A stretch of 64,000 bases of DNA. It comes from Sphingomonas telluris. GTDB lineage: Bacteria > Pseudomonadota > Alphaproteobacteria > Sphingomonadales > Sphingomonadaceae. Below the pieces are notes generated by a model, which saw only the letters and a list, made by a program, of their open reading frames with translations, was not told the DNA's origin and ran no database searches. Position 1 is the first letter of the stretch; every line of letters begins with the position of its first letter. Shown one piece after another: positions 25,108-34,117 of this stretch. The position numbers were made by a program, and so were the translations under genes. Location: contig NZ_JAKZHW010000001.1 of assembly GCF_022568775.1 (NCBI RefSeq), forward strand, positions 434,001-498,000, given 5' to 3'.

Positions 25108-26024
25108 CGTGGTGCGGCGGCTCGGCGCAGGCGGTCGTTGATCGCCGCGCCGAGGCCGCTGTCGGGCACGGGGGCGGCGGCGATGCGCGGCTCCGCAGAA
25201 GCATCGGCGTGGTGGAGCAGGTCGAACAGACGCGCTGCCGCTTCGACGAGGTCTCCGGTGGCGCTGAGGTTTTCGCTTCCGCCGATACTTTCGAATCCGA
25301 TGAGGAATTCGCCGGGCTCGGGCGCGGTGACGTTCAGCCGCAGCGGCTTCGAGGGCGCATAGTGGCTCGCGAGTTGGCCCGGCGCTTCGATCGCACCGCT
25401 AGTTTCCTCTCGCGCGTCAGGCACTTCGATTGGACCCCGCCGAAGCAGCCGCAACTCCCCTCCGGTTGAAGCAACGATCGTGGACTCCAACCCTCGCTCG
25501 GTGCGTCCCGCATCCACGATCAAGGGAATTCGCCCGCCAAGGCTCTTCAGCACGTGCTCGGCTCGTGTGGGGCTGATCGACCCGCTCGCATTCGCCGATG
25601 GGGCCGCTAGCGGCCGACCCACAGCGCGCAGAAGCGCCTGCATCGCCGGATGCGCCGGGACTCGCAGCGCGATGGTGGAAAGACCTGCGGTCACCAGCGA
25701 CGCAACCCTTGCATCCGCTTTCAGCGGAAGGACGATCGTCAGTGGCCCCGGCCAATGCTGTTCCGCAAGCCTTTTGGCGTCATCGGAAAAGTCGCCGATG
25801 CGTTGTGCCGCTAGCAGGTCCGGCACATGGACGATCAATGGATTGAAGCTCGGGCGGCCCTTTGCCTCGTAGATGCGAGCGACCGCCTCCGCATTCTCGG
25901 CATCTGCGGCGAGGCCGTAGACGGTCTCGGTGGCAATCGCGACGGGCTGGCCTTCGCCGATCAGGCGCGCCGCCTCGGCGATCGAATCGTCGCTGAACGG
26001 CAGTATGCGGGTGGCCTCGGGCAT
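25104..26024 (-). CDS. tsaC: L-threonylcarbamoyladenylate synthase (Sua5 type)
   Basis: Makes threonylcarbamoyl-AMP from threonine, bicarbonate and ATP for the t6A37 modification of tRNAs that read ANN codons. The YrdC core has [43 protein letters not shown] and [18 protein letters not shown]. The C-terminal Sua5 domain (from about [21 protein letters not shown]) makes it the longer Sua5 form, 306 residues. ATG 26024 is used; a TTG 36 bases upstream is unlikely. Confidence 0.93.
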   Translation of the reverse strand: MPEATRILPFSDDSIAEAARLIGEGQPVAIATETVYGLAADAENAEAVARIYEAKGRPSFNPLIVHVPDLLAAQRIGDFSDDAKRLAEQHWPGPLTIVLPLKADARVASLVTAGLSTIALRVPAHPAMQALLRAVGRPLAAPSANASGSISPTRAEHVLKSLGGRIPLIVDAGRTERGLESTIVASTGGELRLLRRGPIEVPDAREETSGAIEAPGQLASHYAPSKPLRLNVTAPEPGEFLIGFESIGGSENLSATGDLVEAAARLFDLLHHADASAEPRIAAAPVPDSGLGAAINDRLRRAAAPR

Positions 26025-26070
26025 CGCGCCGCCGCTATAGGCGCGGCAGGTCTTCAGCAAGGATGAGCCG

Positions 26071-27762
26071 ATGAGTTTTGCCTGCCCTGTTGCCGATCAG
26101 CGCCTGGTCCTCACCCACATCGTGCGTATGCCGGAGCTGGCGAAGTCGAACCGCTTCGCCGAAGCGACATCCGATACCGTAGACGCGCTTCTCGAAGCGG
26201 CTGCGGAGTTCGCGGAGGGCGAGCTGGCCCCGCTCAACGAAGTCGGCGACCGCGAGCACTCCCGCTGGAACGAGGGCGCCGTCACCACGCCGACCGGCTG
26301 GCGCGAGGCTTACGGCAAGTTCGTGGAGGGTGGCTGGATGGGGCTTTCCGCGCCCGTGGAGTGGGGCGGGCAGGGGCTTCCGCACAGCCTGACCGCCGCG
26401 ATGATGGAGGATTTCAACGCGGCGAACGTGGCGTTCGCTCTGTGCCCGATGCTCGGCCTCGGTGCGATCGAGGCCGTCGAGGCGCACGGCTCCGACGAGT
26501 TGAAGCGGCGATATCTCCCGAAGATGGTCAGCGGCGAATGGACCGCGACCATGAACCTCACCGAGCCGCAAGCGGGCAGCGATGTCGGAGCGCTCAAGAG
26601 CCGCGCCGTGCCTGCGGGCGACGACAGCTGGCGCGTTTCGGGGACGAAGATCTTCATCACGTACGGCGAGCACGACCTCACGGACAACATCGTTCATCTC
26701 GTGCTGGCCCGGACCCCGGATGCGCCGGAAGGAACGAAGGGCATCTCGCTGTTCCTGGTCCCGAAGGTTCTCGACAGCGGCGAAGCGAACGATCTGCAGT
26801 GCCAGTCGATCGAGCACAAGATGGGCATCCACGCCTCGCCGACCTGCGTAATGGGCTTTGGCGAGAATGGAGGGGCGACCGGTTGGCTGGTCGGGCCGGA
26901 GCGCGGCGGCATGCGCGCCATGTTCACGATGATGAACAATGCGCGGCTGAACGTCGGGCTGCAGGGCGTGGGCATTGCGGAGCGGGCGACGCAACGCGCG
27001 GTGGCCTATGCGCTGGAGCGCAAGCAGGGGCAGCGCGCCGGGCTTCCGATGCCGATCGCCGATCATCCCGACGTTCGCCGTATGCTGGTGAGGATGCGCG
27101 CGCTGACGATGGCGTCGCGGGCCCTCGCCTATTACGCCTTCGGCCAGGTTGACCGGGAGACCCTCGGCGACCGCGAGGCCGGCTTGCGCGCGGACATCGT
27201 GACGCCGCTGGTGAAGGGCTGGTGCACCGACGTCGGCTGCGAAGTCGCGAGTCTCGGCATCCAGGTCCACGGCGGCATGGGCTTCATCGAGGAGACCGGA
27301 GCAGCGCAGTACCTGCGCGACGCCCGCATTGCGCCGATTTACGAGGGCACCAACGGAATCCAGGCGGCCGACCTGGTGGCGCGCAAGATCAGCCTTGAGG
27401 GCGGGCTGCCTTTCGACGGCCTTATCGCGGACGTTCGTGCCGAGGCTCAGCATGAGCAGCTGATCGCGCTGACCGATGCCGTGGAAATCCTCGTCGCAAC
27501 GGCGCGAGAGGCCGAGCCGAACGACCGGCTCGCTGGAAGCTATGCGTTGATGACGATGACCGCGGTGATGACCGCGGGCTGGCTGATGGAACGGCTGAGC
27601 CGCGCTATCGACATGGGCGAGGCGGGCGACATCAACGCCGGGCGCCGCTCGGCAATCGAATATTTCCTGTCGGTCATCGTGCCCGAAGCGATCGGGCTCG
27701 GTTCTGCGGTGGAGTCAGGAGCGGAACTGCTCTTCCGTGCTCCTGCCGAGGAGTTGGCTTAA
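26071..27762 (+). CDS. Acyl-CoA dehydrogenase
   Basis: FAD-linked acyl-CoA dehydrogenase of 563 residues, in the longer class (about 590) found in fatty-acid beta-oxidation of alphaproteobacteria. Motifs include MNLTEPQAGSDVGALKSRA, GTKIFITYGEHDLTDNIVHLVLAR, HKMGIHASPTCVM, QVHGGMGFIEETGAAQYLRDARIAPIYEGTNGIQA and the C-terminal extension ending EELLFRAPAEE-like. It removes two hydrogens between C2 and C3 of an acyl-CoA and passes electrons to ETF. It stands alone and is convergent with a GntR regulator (4-base overlap TTAA). Confidence 0.92.
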   Translation: MSFACPVADQRLVLTHIVRMPELAKSNRFAEATSDTVDALLEAAAEFAEGELAPLNEVGDREHSRWNEGAVTTPTGWREAYGKFVEGGWMGLSAPVEWGGQGLPHSLTAAMMEDFNAANVAFALCPMLGLGAIEAVEAHGSDELKRRYLPKMVSGEWTATMNLTEPQAGSDVGALKSRAVPAGDDSWRVSGTKIFITYGEHDLTDNIVHLVLARTPDAPEGTKGISLFLVPKVLDSGEANDLQCQSIEHKMGIHASPTCVMGFGENGGATGWLVGPERGGMRAMFTMMNNARLNVGLQGVGIAERATQRAVAYALERKQGQRAGLPMPIADHPDVRRMLVRMRALTMASRALAYYAFGQVDRETLGDREAGLRADIVTPLVKGWCTDVGCEVASLGIQVHGGMGFIEETGAAQYLRDARIAPIYEGTNGIQAADLVARKISLEGGLPFDGLIADVRAEAQHEQLIALTDAVEILVATAREAEPNDRLAGSYALMTMTAVMTAGWLMERLSRAIDMGEAGDINAGRRSAIEYFLSVIVPEAIGLGSAVESGAELLFRAPAEELA

Positions 27763-28115
27763 GCCCGCTCACGGTTCAGAAGCTCGGAAGGGTTGAGGCC
27801 CAGGCGCGCCATGCGCTCCTGGATCGCCGGCCATTCCTCTTCCACGAAGCGGCGGCGTTCCCCGTCGCGAAGGCGCAAACGGGCGCCCGGTGCGACGAAC
27901 AGGCCGACGCCGCGCCGGACGGTCACGAGCCCTTCGTCCTGGAAGCCCTGATAGGCCTTGGCGACCGTCAGCGGGTTCGCCTGCTGTTCGGCGGCAAGCG
28001 CCCGCACCGAGGGAAGCGGGTCCCCGTCGCGATATTTTCCGGAGAGAATTGCGTCGGCGATCGTCTCGCGAAGGCGGACGTAAACGGGCTTTTCGTGGCT
28101 CGTGCGAAGCGTCAT
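27759..28115 (-). CDS. GntR-family regulator, YtrA subfamily
   Basis: Short GntR-type repressor of 118 residues. The winged helix has KPVYVRLRETIADAILSGKYRDGDPLPSVRALAAEQQANPLTVAKAYQGF, and the C-terminal segment is only about 40 residues, typical of the YtrA group. Such regulators usually control neighbouring ABC-transporter genes, but none is next to it. An inverted repeat covers its start codon, suggesting autoregulation. A nitroreductase gene lies upstream on the same strand. Confidence 0.88.
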   Translation of the reverse strand: MTLRTSHEKPVYVRLRETIADAILSGKYRDGDPLPSVRALAAEQQANPLTVAKAYQGFQDEGLVTVRRGVGLFVAPGARLRLRDGERRRFVEEEWPAIQERMARLGLNPSELLNRERA

Positions 28116-28132
28116 GCTGTTCTAATACAGCA
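28115..28132. promoter_or_regulatory. Inverted repeat at the GntR gene start
   Basis: TGCTGT (28115-28120) and ACAGCA (28127-28132) are perfect 6-base arms with a 6-base A+T-rich spacer (TCTAAT), beginning at the first base of the regulator's start codon. Location and form fit an autoregulatory GntR operator. Confidence 0.45.
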
Positions 28133-28146
28133 CCGCGCAGAAAGGG

Positions 28147-28746
28147 TCAATCCAAGGGTGGGTCCCATTTCCGAACAATTTGAGCAGGATCGGGCCGCGG
28201 GCGCTCTTCCAGTTCCCGTCCCGGCGAGCCGAGGAAGACGAACCCTGCAATCCGCTCGCCAGGCCGCGCGACGGCCGCGTTCACCATCGGCGAATAGGCG
28301 CGCCACCCGGTGAGCCAGCCGCCAACGTAACCCATGGCATGCGCGGCGCTCAGCAGGTTCATCGCCGCGGCGCCTGCCGACAACTCCTGCTCCCAAAGTG
28401 GGATCTTGTGATCCGGGGTCGGGGCAGAAAGGACAACGATGAGAGTCTCGCCCTGGCGAGCGAACTCGTCTTCTTTCTCGTGATGTGCCGGGCCCGCACA
28501 TTCGTCCTCGGCTTGGAGGGCCTTGTGCAGCAGCACCGCGAGATGCTCCCGCTGGTCCTTGCCGACGACGACGAACCGCCAAGGCGAAAGCTTGCCGTGG
28601 TCGGGCACCCGCATCGCAATGGTCAGGATGCGCTGAAGCTCTTCATCGGTCGGTCCGGGCGCGACCATTTCGCGAGGGCGTCCGGATCGGCGGGTTTCCA
28701 GCAGGGAGAGCGGCGTGGAGCGGTCATTCAGCATGTGGCCGTTCAT
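28147..28746 (-). CDS. Nitroreductase-family protein
   Basis: FMN-dependent oxidoreductase of about 199 residues. The start is TRRSGRPREMVAPGPTDEELQRIL; AMRVPDHGKLSPWRFVVVG, AAAMNLLSAAHAMGYVGGWLTGWRA and GFVFLGSPG follow the nitroreductase fold and suggest a NAD(P)H-dependent reductase of quinones or nitro compounds. The natural substrate is unknown. MNGH at 28746 is the furthest ATG; MLND, 12 bases in, is possible. Divergent from the peptide transporter gene. Confidence 0.88.
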   Translation of the reverse strand: MNGHMLNDRSTPLSLLETRRSGRPREMVAPGPTDEELQRILTIAMRVPDHGKLSPWRFVVVGKDQREHLAVLLHKALQAEDECAGPAHHEKEDEFARQGETLIVVLSAPTPDHKIPLWEQELSAGAAAMNLLSAAHAMGYVGGWLTGWRAYSPMVNAAVARPGERIAGFVFLGSPGRELEERPRPDPAQIVRKWDPPLD

Positions 28747-28843
28747 CTAGGGATGTGGAGCGTCCGCAACAATCCGCTTCACAAGGCGGAATTGCCCGTT
28801 ACGGTCCCGCCCGAAAACGCATCCGCTTCGGGGAGAGTAGCTG

Positions 28844-30655
28844 ATGGTCGATACACCGGCCGTTGAAGAACCTTTTTCGCCAGCATCCGGGCGAACTAAT
28901 CCTGCCAAAAAAGAAACGTGGTTCGGTCATCCGCGACAACTCGCGCGACTGTTCACGACCGAGATGTGGGAACGCTTCGGCTATTACGGCATGCGGGCGT
29001 TGCTTACGCTCTACCTGACGAAGCACTTCCTCTTTTCCGACCAGCAGGCGACCGGCCTATATGGCGGCTACACCGCGCTGGTGTACCTGACGCCGCTCGT
29101 GGGCGGTTTCATCGCCGATCAGTATCTCGGCTCGAAGCGGTCGATCAAATTCGGCGCCATCCTGATGGCAATCGGTTACTTCACGCTCGCCTTCGGCGGC
29201 TCGCCAGCTAAGCCGATCGCGACGATCGACGGCCAGCGCTACGAGGTGGTACGCGACAATTTCGTCGACCGCCCGACCAGCGACCCGAACGAGGCTCGCT
29301 ACATCGTCGACAACGGCCAGAAGCTGCAGATTCGCGGCAATGAGGACGGCTCGGTCTCGCTCCTCAACAATGGCCAGGAAGCGCGCAATCTTCCGAAAGG
29401 CTCGGTCGAGTTCGGCGGTGAGCGCAATCCGCTCACGCTGACGATCATGCTGATCGCACTGTCCCTGATCTCGGTCGGCAACGGCTTCTTCAAGCCGAAC
29501 ATCTCGACGATCGTCGGCGCACTCTACGAGCAGGGCGACCGCCGCCGCGATAGCGGCTTCACCATCTTCTACATGGGTATCAACCTCGGCTCGATCGGCG
29601 GGCAGTTGCTCTGTCCGTTCCTGGCCGATGCCTTCGGCTGGTGGGCCGGTCTGAGCCTCGCCGGCGTGGGCATGCTGATCAGTTACGCGCTCATCCAGTT
29701 CGATGGCGGACGCCTCTCCGGTTACGGGGAACGGCCGGAGACGGGCAAGAACCGCGACATTGTGATCTACGTCTGCGCGCTGCTTGCGGTGCCGGTCTTC
29801 GTGTTCCTGTTCAGCAATTTGATGAACGCGACCGAAGCCGAGCCCGGCTCGGGCTTCCTGGGCTACCTCGTCTCGCTTCCGCTGATGGGCAAGCTGTTGT
29901 TCGGCACGTTCCTCATCGCCGTTCCGGGCATCCTCGCCTGGTCCTATGCGAAGGGGACGAAGCAGGAAGCGCAGATGATGACGGCGGCGATGATCCTCAT
30001 CGTCTTCAACGTCTTCTTCTGGACCCTGTTCGAACAGGCTGGCTCCTCGCTGACCCTGTTCGCGGACCGCAACACCGATCGCAGCGTGTTCGGCCTCTTC
30101 TCCATGTCCGCACCGCAGACTCAGAACTTCAACCCGATCAGCATCGTGCTCTTCGCGCCGCTGATGAGCATCCTGTGGGGCTTCCTGGCCAAGCGCGGGC
30201 TCGAACCGTCGATCCCGGTGAAGTTCTCGATCGCGCTGATGGGTGTGGGTGCAGGCTTCCTGTTCCTCGTCCTGGGTACGCAGTTCGCGACGGCTGAGAA
30301 CAACTGGCAGGTCGGCCTCTGGTGGCTCGCGGGTCTTTACCTGATCCACTCGCTGGCGGAGCTGTGTATCTCGCCGGTGGGCCTCAGCATGATCACCAAG
30401 CTGTCGATCGCCCGCGTGGTCGGCCTGATGATGGGCGTCTGGTTCCTGTCGATCTCGGTCGCGCAGTACGTGGCCGGCGTCGTCGCGCAGTTCGCGAGCG
30501 TCGAGACGGTCGGCGGTCAGGTCACCAACCTGAAGGTCAGCCTAGACACCTACACGGCGACGTTCACGACCATTGCATGGATCGCGATTGGCGCGGGTGT
30601 CGTGCTGTTCCTGCTGAGCTGGCCGCTCCAGCGCTGGATGCATGGTGTCAAATAA
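28844..30655 (+). CDS. POT-family peptide MFS transporter
   Basis: Proton-coupled di/tripeptide importer of 603 residues. The first helix contains ELWERFGYYGMRALLTLYL-type sequence (here EMWERFGYYGMRALL), followed by PLVGGFIADQYLG, NGFFKPNISTIVG and the POT signature region FYMGINLGSIGG. A hydrophilic insert of about 85 residues lies between two helices (about 120-200, including ATIDGQRYEVVRD). The insert resembles those of Xanthomonas/Shewanella-type POT members. It overlaps the following amidohydrolase gene by 14 bases, which suggests import coupled to cleavage of unusual peptides. Confidence 0.92.
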   Translation: MVDTPAVEEPFSPASGRTNPAKKETWFGHPRQLARLFTTEMWERFGYYGMRALLTLYLTKHFLFSDQQATGLYGGYTALVYLTPLVGGFIADQYLGSKRSIKFGAILMAIGYFTLAFGGSPAKPIATIDGQRYEVVRDNFVDRPTSDPNEARYIVDNGQKLQIRGNEDGSVSLLNNGQEARNLPKGSVEFGGERNPLTLTIMLIALSLISVGNGFFKPNISTIVGALYEQGDRRRDSGFTIFYMGINLGSIGGQLLCPFLADAFGWWAGLSLAGVGMLISYALIQFDGGRLSGYGERPETGKNRDIVIYVCALLAVPVFVFLFSNLMNATEAEPGSGFLGYLVSLPLMGKLLFGTFLIAVPGILAWSYAKGTKQEAQMMTAAMILIVFNVFFWTLFEQAGSSLTLFADRNTDRSVFGLFSMSAPQTQNFNPISIVLFAPLMSILWGFLAKRGLEPSIPVKFSIALMGVGAGFLFLVLGTQFATAENNWQVGLWWLAGLYLIHSLAELCISPVGLSMITKLSIARVVGLMMGVWFLSISVAQYVAGVVAQFASVETVGGQVTNLKVSLDTYTATFTTIAWIAIGAGVVLFLLSWPLQRWMHGVK

Positions 30656-32042
30656 AGGGCTGATCGCGGCGCTCGCCGCGGTCGTCCTGCTGCTCCCGGG
30701 ATGTGCGACGGAGCAGCCGAAGAAGCTTGCGCCGCCGGTACGGGTCAACCTCGACCCGTACCCGTCGACGTACCACGCCTATCCCGGCGCCCTGACGGCG
30801 ATCCGCAACGCGACCGTCTTCGACGGCGAGGGCGGGCGGATCGATCGCGGGACGGTCATCTTCGGCGACGGCAAGGTCATCGCCATCGGCGGTGCTGACA
30901 CTCCGGTCCCGCAGGGCGCGTATGAGGTGGACGGTACCGGCAAATACGTGACGCCGGGCATCATCGATGTGCACAGCCACCTCGGCGACTATCCGTCGCC
31001 CGGCGTTCCGGCGCTGAGCGACGGCAACGAGGCGACAAGTCCGGTCCGCCCCGAAGTCTGGGCCGAGCATAGCGTCTGGCCGCAGGACCCGGGCTTCAGC
31101 CGTGCGCTGATGAACGGAGGCGTCACGACGCTGCAGATCCTGCCCGGCTCGGCGAACCTGTTCGGTGGGCGCTCGGTCACGCTGAAGAACGTGCCCGCCC
31201 GCACGGTGCAGGGGATGAAGTTCCCCGGTGCGCCCTACGGACTCAAGATGGCCTGCGGCGAAAATCCGAAGCGCGTCTACGGTTCGAAGAGCCAGATGCC
31301 GCAGACCCGCATGGGCAATATCGCCGTCACTCGCGCGACCTGGATCAAGGCTCAGGCGTACAAGCGCAAGTGGGACAAGTATAACAAGAACGGCGGCGAG
31401 ATGCCCGAGCGCGATCTCGCCATGGACACGCTCATGGGCGTGCTCAGCGGCCAGATCCTCGTCCACAACCACTGCTATCGCGCCGACGAAATGGCCATCA
31501 TGCTCGATCTCGCGAAGGAGATGGGCTACCACATCACCGCGTTCCATCACGCCGTCGAAGCCTACAAGATCGCCGACCTGTTGAAGGCGAACAACACCTG
31601 CGCGGCGGTCTGGGCGGACTGGTGGGGCTTCAAGATGGAAGCCTATGACGGGATCAAGGAAAACCTCGCGCTTCTCGACCGGGCCGGCGCCTGCGCGATG
31701 ATCCATTCCGACGATCCGAACGGCATCCAGCGTCTCAACCAGGAGGTCGCAAAGGTTCTCGGTTACGCGCGGCACGCGGCGATCAACATCTCCGAAGAGC
31801 ATGCGTGGAGGTGGCTCAGCTACAATCCGGCCAGGGCGCTCGGTATCTCGGACAAGACGGGGAGCTTGCGCGTCGGCAAGATGGCGGACGTCGTGCTGTG
31901 GAACGCCGACCCGTTCAGCACCTATGCGCGTCCGGAGCGCGTGTGGATCGACGGCGCCTTGCTCTACTACAGCGCCAACCCGCGTCTGCGGCCCGTAACC
32001 GACTTCGAGCTTGGGCAGCCGGGCGAGGGAGACGTGAAATGA
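30642..32042 (+). CDS. Amidohydrolase-family lipoprotein
   Basis: Metal-dependent hydrolase of 466 residues with a lipobox (LLLPGCATE) for export and lipidation. The amidohydrolase barrel has a complete ligand set: HxH in IIDVHSHLG, histidines in LVHNHCYRADEMA and FHHAVEAYKI, and the aspartate in IHSDDPNGIQRLNQE, with ALGISDKTGSLRVGKMADVVLW at the end. The family includes peptidases for unusual dipeptides and imidazolonepropionase-like enzymes. Position behind a peptide transporter supports peptide cleavage. It overlaps the next, degenerate homologue by ATGA. Confidence 0.86.
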   Translation: MVSNKGLIAALAAVVLLLPGCATEQPKKLAPPVRVNLDPYPSTYHAYPGALTAIRNATVFDGEGGRIDRGTVIFGDGKVIAIGGADTPVPQGAYEVDGTGKYVTPGIIDVHSHLGDYPSPGVPALSDGNEATSPVRPEVWAEHSVWPQDPGFSRALMNGGVTTLQILPGSANLFGGRSVTLKNVPARTVQGMKFPGAPYGLKMACGENPKRVYGSKSQMPQTRMGNIAVTRATWIKAQAYKRKWDKYNKNGGEMPERDLAMDTLMGVLSGQILVHNHCYRADEMAIMLDLAKEMGYHITAFHHAVEAYKIADLLKANNTCAAVWADWWGFKMEAYDGIKENLALLDRAGACAMIHSDDPNGIQRLNQEVAKVLGYARHAAINISEEHAWRWLSYNPARALGISDKTGSLRVGKMADVVLWNADPFSTYARPERVWIDGALLYYSANPRLRPVTDFELGQPGEGDVK

Positions 32043-33424
32043 TCCGCCTCTTTATGGCCGCAGTCCTGCTAGCGAGCGCTGCGCCAGTCGCGGCGCAGAC
32101 GATCGCCATCACCGGCGGGACGGTCGCGCTTGGCGATGGGTCGGACCCGATGCCCGGCGGAACGGTGGTAGTGCGCAACGGTCGCATCGTCGCAGCAGGG
32201 ATGAACGTGCCGATCCCGCAAGGCGCGCAGATGGTTGATGCGCGCGGGAAGTGGGTGACGCCCGGGATCGTCGCGGGCTTCTCGCGGCTCGGCCTGTCGG
32301 AAGTCGATCTTTCCGGCGGACTGACCGATGACAAGGCGGAGAGCGGCCCGTTCGGCGCCGCCATCGACGTCGCTCCAGGGATCAATCCGAGCGATTCCAC
32401 TATCGCCGTGAACCGTGCCGATGGAGTGACGCGCGCCATCGTCGCGCCGAATGTCGCGCGGAGCATATTCGGCGGGCAGGGCGCGGTCATCGACCTCGGT
32501 GCCGACATGGAGCCGATCACCCACGCCCGCGCATTCCAGTTCGTCGAGCTGGGCGAGACCGGCGGCAATACGGCGGGTGGATCCAGGCCTTCCGCGTACG
32601 TGCTGTTCCGCAATGCCCTTCGTGAAGCTTCCGAATTGCGCCGTTACGCCCCGAGCCTGACGTCGAGTGGCGTCGGCACGCCAGACGCCCGCAACCAACC
32701 CGTCGTGCGCAATCCGAACGAGTCCCGCCTCTATGGACCCGACGCGCAGAGGAGCGACGACGTCCTGCTGACACGGTTCGACGCGGCGGCCTTGGTCCCG
32801 GTTCTACAGGGCCGGCAGGCACTGCTCGTCCACGTCGAGCGGGCGCGCGACATCCTCAACGTGCTCGGCCTCAGGCGCGACTATCCTGCGCTAAAGATCG
32901 TCCTCGTCGGCGCGTCCGAAGGCTGGCTCGTCACCGACCGTATCGCCGCTGCGCGAGTGCCCGTCATCGCTTCCGCGGTGAACGACCTGCCGGCGAGCTT
33001 CGAGCAGCTGGCTGCGACCCAATCGAACGTCGGCCGCATGCGCGAAGCCGGGGTCAACGTCTCGATCGGCATGATCGACGACAACGACACCCGCTATCTG
33101 TTCAACGAGCGTCAGTATGCCGGAAACCTCGTCGGCTTGACCAACGTGCCGGGGGCGACGGGCGTTCGTTGGGGCGAAGCGCTGGCGATGATCACCTCCC
33201 GGCCCGCGCAGGCCCTCGGGCTGGGCTCGGAACTCGGGAGCCTCGCTCCGGGGCGGCGTGCCGACGTGGTCGTCTGGTCGGACGATCCGCTCCAAGTTTC
33301 GAGCAATGTCGAGATGGTCTTGATCGACGGCGTCCAGCAACCGCTGGAAACGCGGCAGACCAAGCTCCGCGACCGTTATCGCGACATCGATGAGCGCGTC
33401 CTGCCCGAGGCGTACAGCCGGTGA
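32039..33424 (+). CDS. Amidohydrolase-like protein lacking metal ligands
   Basis: Exported protein of 461 residues (signal peptide ending PVAAQ). It has the amidohydrolase frame: the N-terminal beta region TIAITGGTVALGDGSDPMPGGTVVVRNGRIVAAG, WVTPGIV, and the C-terminal ALGLGSELGSLAPGRRADVVVWSDDP. At the place of the HxH metal motif it reads TPGIVAGFSRLG, and the HH segment of the barrel is also missing. It is therefore probably catalytically inactive, perhaps a partner subunit of the active enzyme before it (ATGA overlap). It ends with a GTGA overlap to the NnrU gene. Confidence 0.82.
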   Translation: MIRLFMAAVLLASAAPVAAQTIAITGGTVALGDGSDPMPGGTVVVRNGRIVAAGMNVPIPQGAQMVDARGKWVTPGIVAGFSRLGLSEVDLSGGLTDDKAESGPFGAAIDVAPGINPSDSTIAVNRADGVTRAIVAPNVARSIFGGQGAVIDLGADMEPITHARAFQFVELGETGGNTAGGSRPSAYVLFRNALREASELRRYAPSLTSSGVGTPDARNQPVVRNPNESRLYGPDAQRSDDVLLTRFDAAALVPVLQGRQALLVHVERARDILNVLGLRRDYPALKIVLVGASEGWLVTDRIAAARVPVIASAVNDLPASFEQLAATQSNVGRMREAGVNVSIGMIDDNDTRYLFNERQYAGNLVGLTNVPGATGVRWGEALAMITSRPAQALGLGSELGSLAPGRRADVVVWSDDPLQVSSNVEMVLIDGVQQPLETRQTKLRDRYRDIDERVLPEAYSR

Positions 33425-34077
33425 GCCCGATGGCGGCCTTGGTCCTTGCCTCGGTCGTCTTCGTTGGCACGCACTTCCTGCTCTCGCATCCCTTGCGCGC
33501 CCCGCTGGCGGGACGAATGGGCGAGAGACTCTTCCAGGCCTTCTACTCGCTCGTTGCCGCGGCGACGTTTGTGCCGATGATCTACTTCTACGGGAAGATC
33601 GGCCGTGAGGCTCCGCTATGGTCGGCGGGCGATGCGCTGTGGCTGCTCGCGTCGCTGCTGATGTGGTTCGGATCGATCCTGTTCGTGGGCTCCTTCATGC
33701 GCAATCCGGCGCTTCCGGGAGCGCGGCGCCCGAAGGGAGCGCCGACAGGCGTGTTCAGGATCACGCGCCACCCGATGATGTGGGGCTTCGCGCTTTGGGC
33801 GATCGTGCACATCCTCGTCGAGGCCACGCCAAAGGCGCTGGTCCTGGACGGCGCGATCCTGTTCCTCGCCCTCGTCGGTGCGGCCGCGCAGGACCGAAAG
33901 AAGCAGGGATTGATGGGCGAGCGCTGGCACGAGTGGCGGGCGCAGACCGCGTTCACCCCCTTCGCGAAGGGCGGCGCCTATCCGGGCACAACGGCATTTG
34001 TGGGCGGGACCTTGCTCTTCTTCCTTGCGACCTGGTTCCACCCGCTTCCTGCAGGGTTCTGGCGCTGGATTGGCTGA
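33421..34077 (+). CDS. NnrU-family membrane protein
   Basis: Integral membrane protein of 218 residues with about six segments. [34 protein letters not shown] at the N-terminus and [20 protein letters not shown] in the middle are typical of NnrU, a family first seen beside nitric-oxide respiration genes but whose relatives include the isoprenylcysteine methyltransferase-like group. No denitrification gene is nearby. GTG 33421 overlaps the previous stop; ATG 33430 is the alternative. Function unknown. Confidence 0.85.
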   Translation: MSPMAALVLASVVFVGTHFLLSHPLRAPLAGRMGERLFQAFYSLVAAATFVPMIYFYGKIGREAPLWSAGDALWLLASLLMWFGSILFVGSFMRNPALPGARRPKGAPTGVFRITRHPMMWGFALWAIVHILVEATPKALVLDGAILFLALVGAAAQDRKKQGLMGERWHEWRAQTAFTPFAKGGAYPGTTAFVGGTLLFFLATWFHPLPAGFWRWIG

Positions 34078-34117
34078 CCACTCGCGCTGCCGGGGCAGCC
34101 GCGCTAAACCGCAGGCA

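Noticed and set aside
26035..27453. 472-codon open frame on the minus strand
   Set aside because: Antisense of acyl-CoA dehydrogenase, with no recognisable motif and a charged, repetitive composition.
29057..30349. 430-codon open frame on the minus strand
   Set aside because: Antisense of the POT transporter. Hydrophilic composition opposite hydrophobic helices is the expected complement effect.
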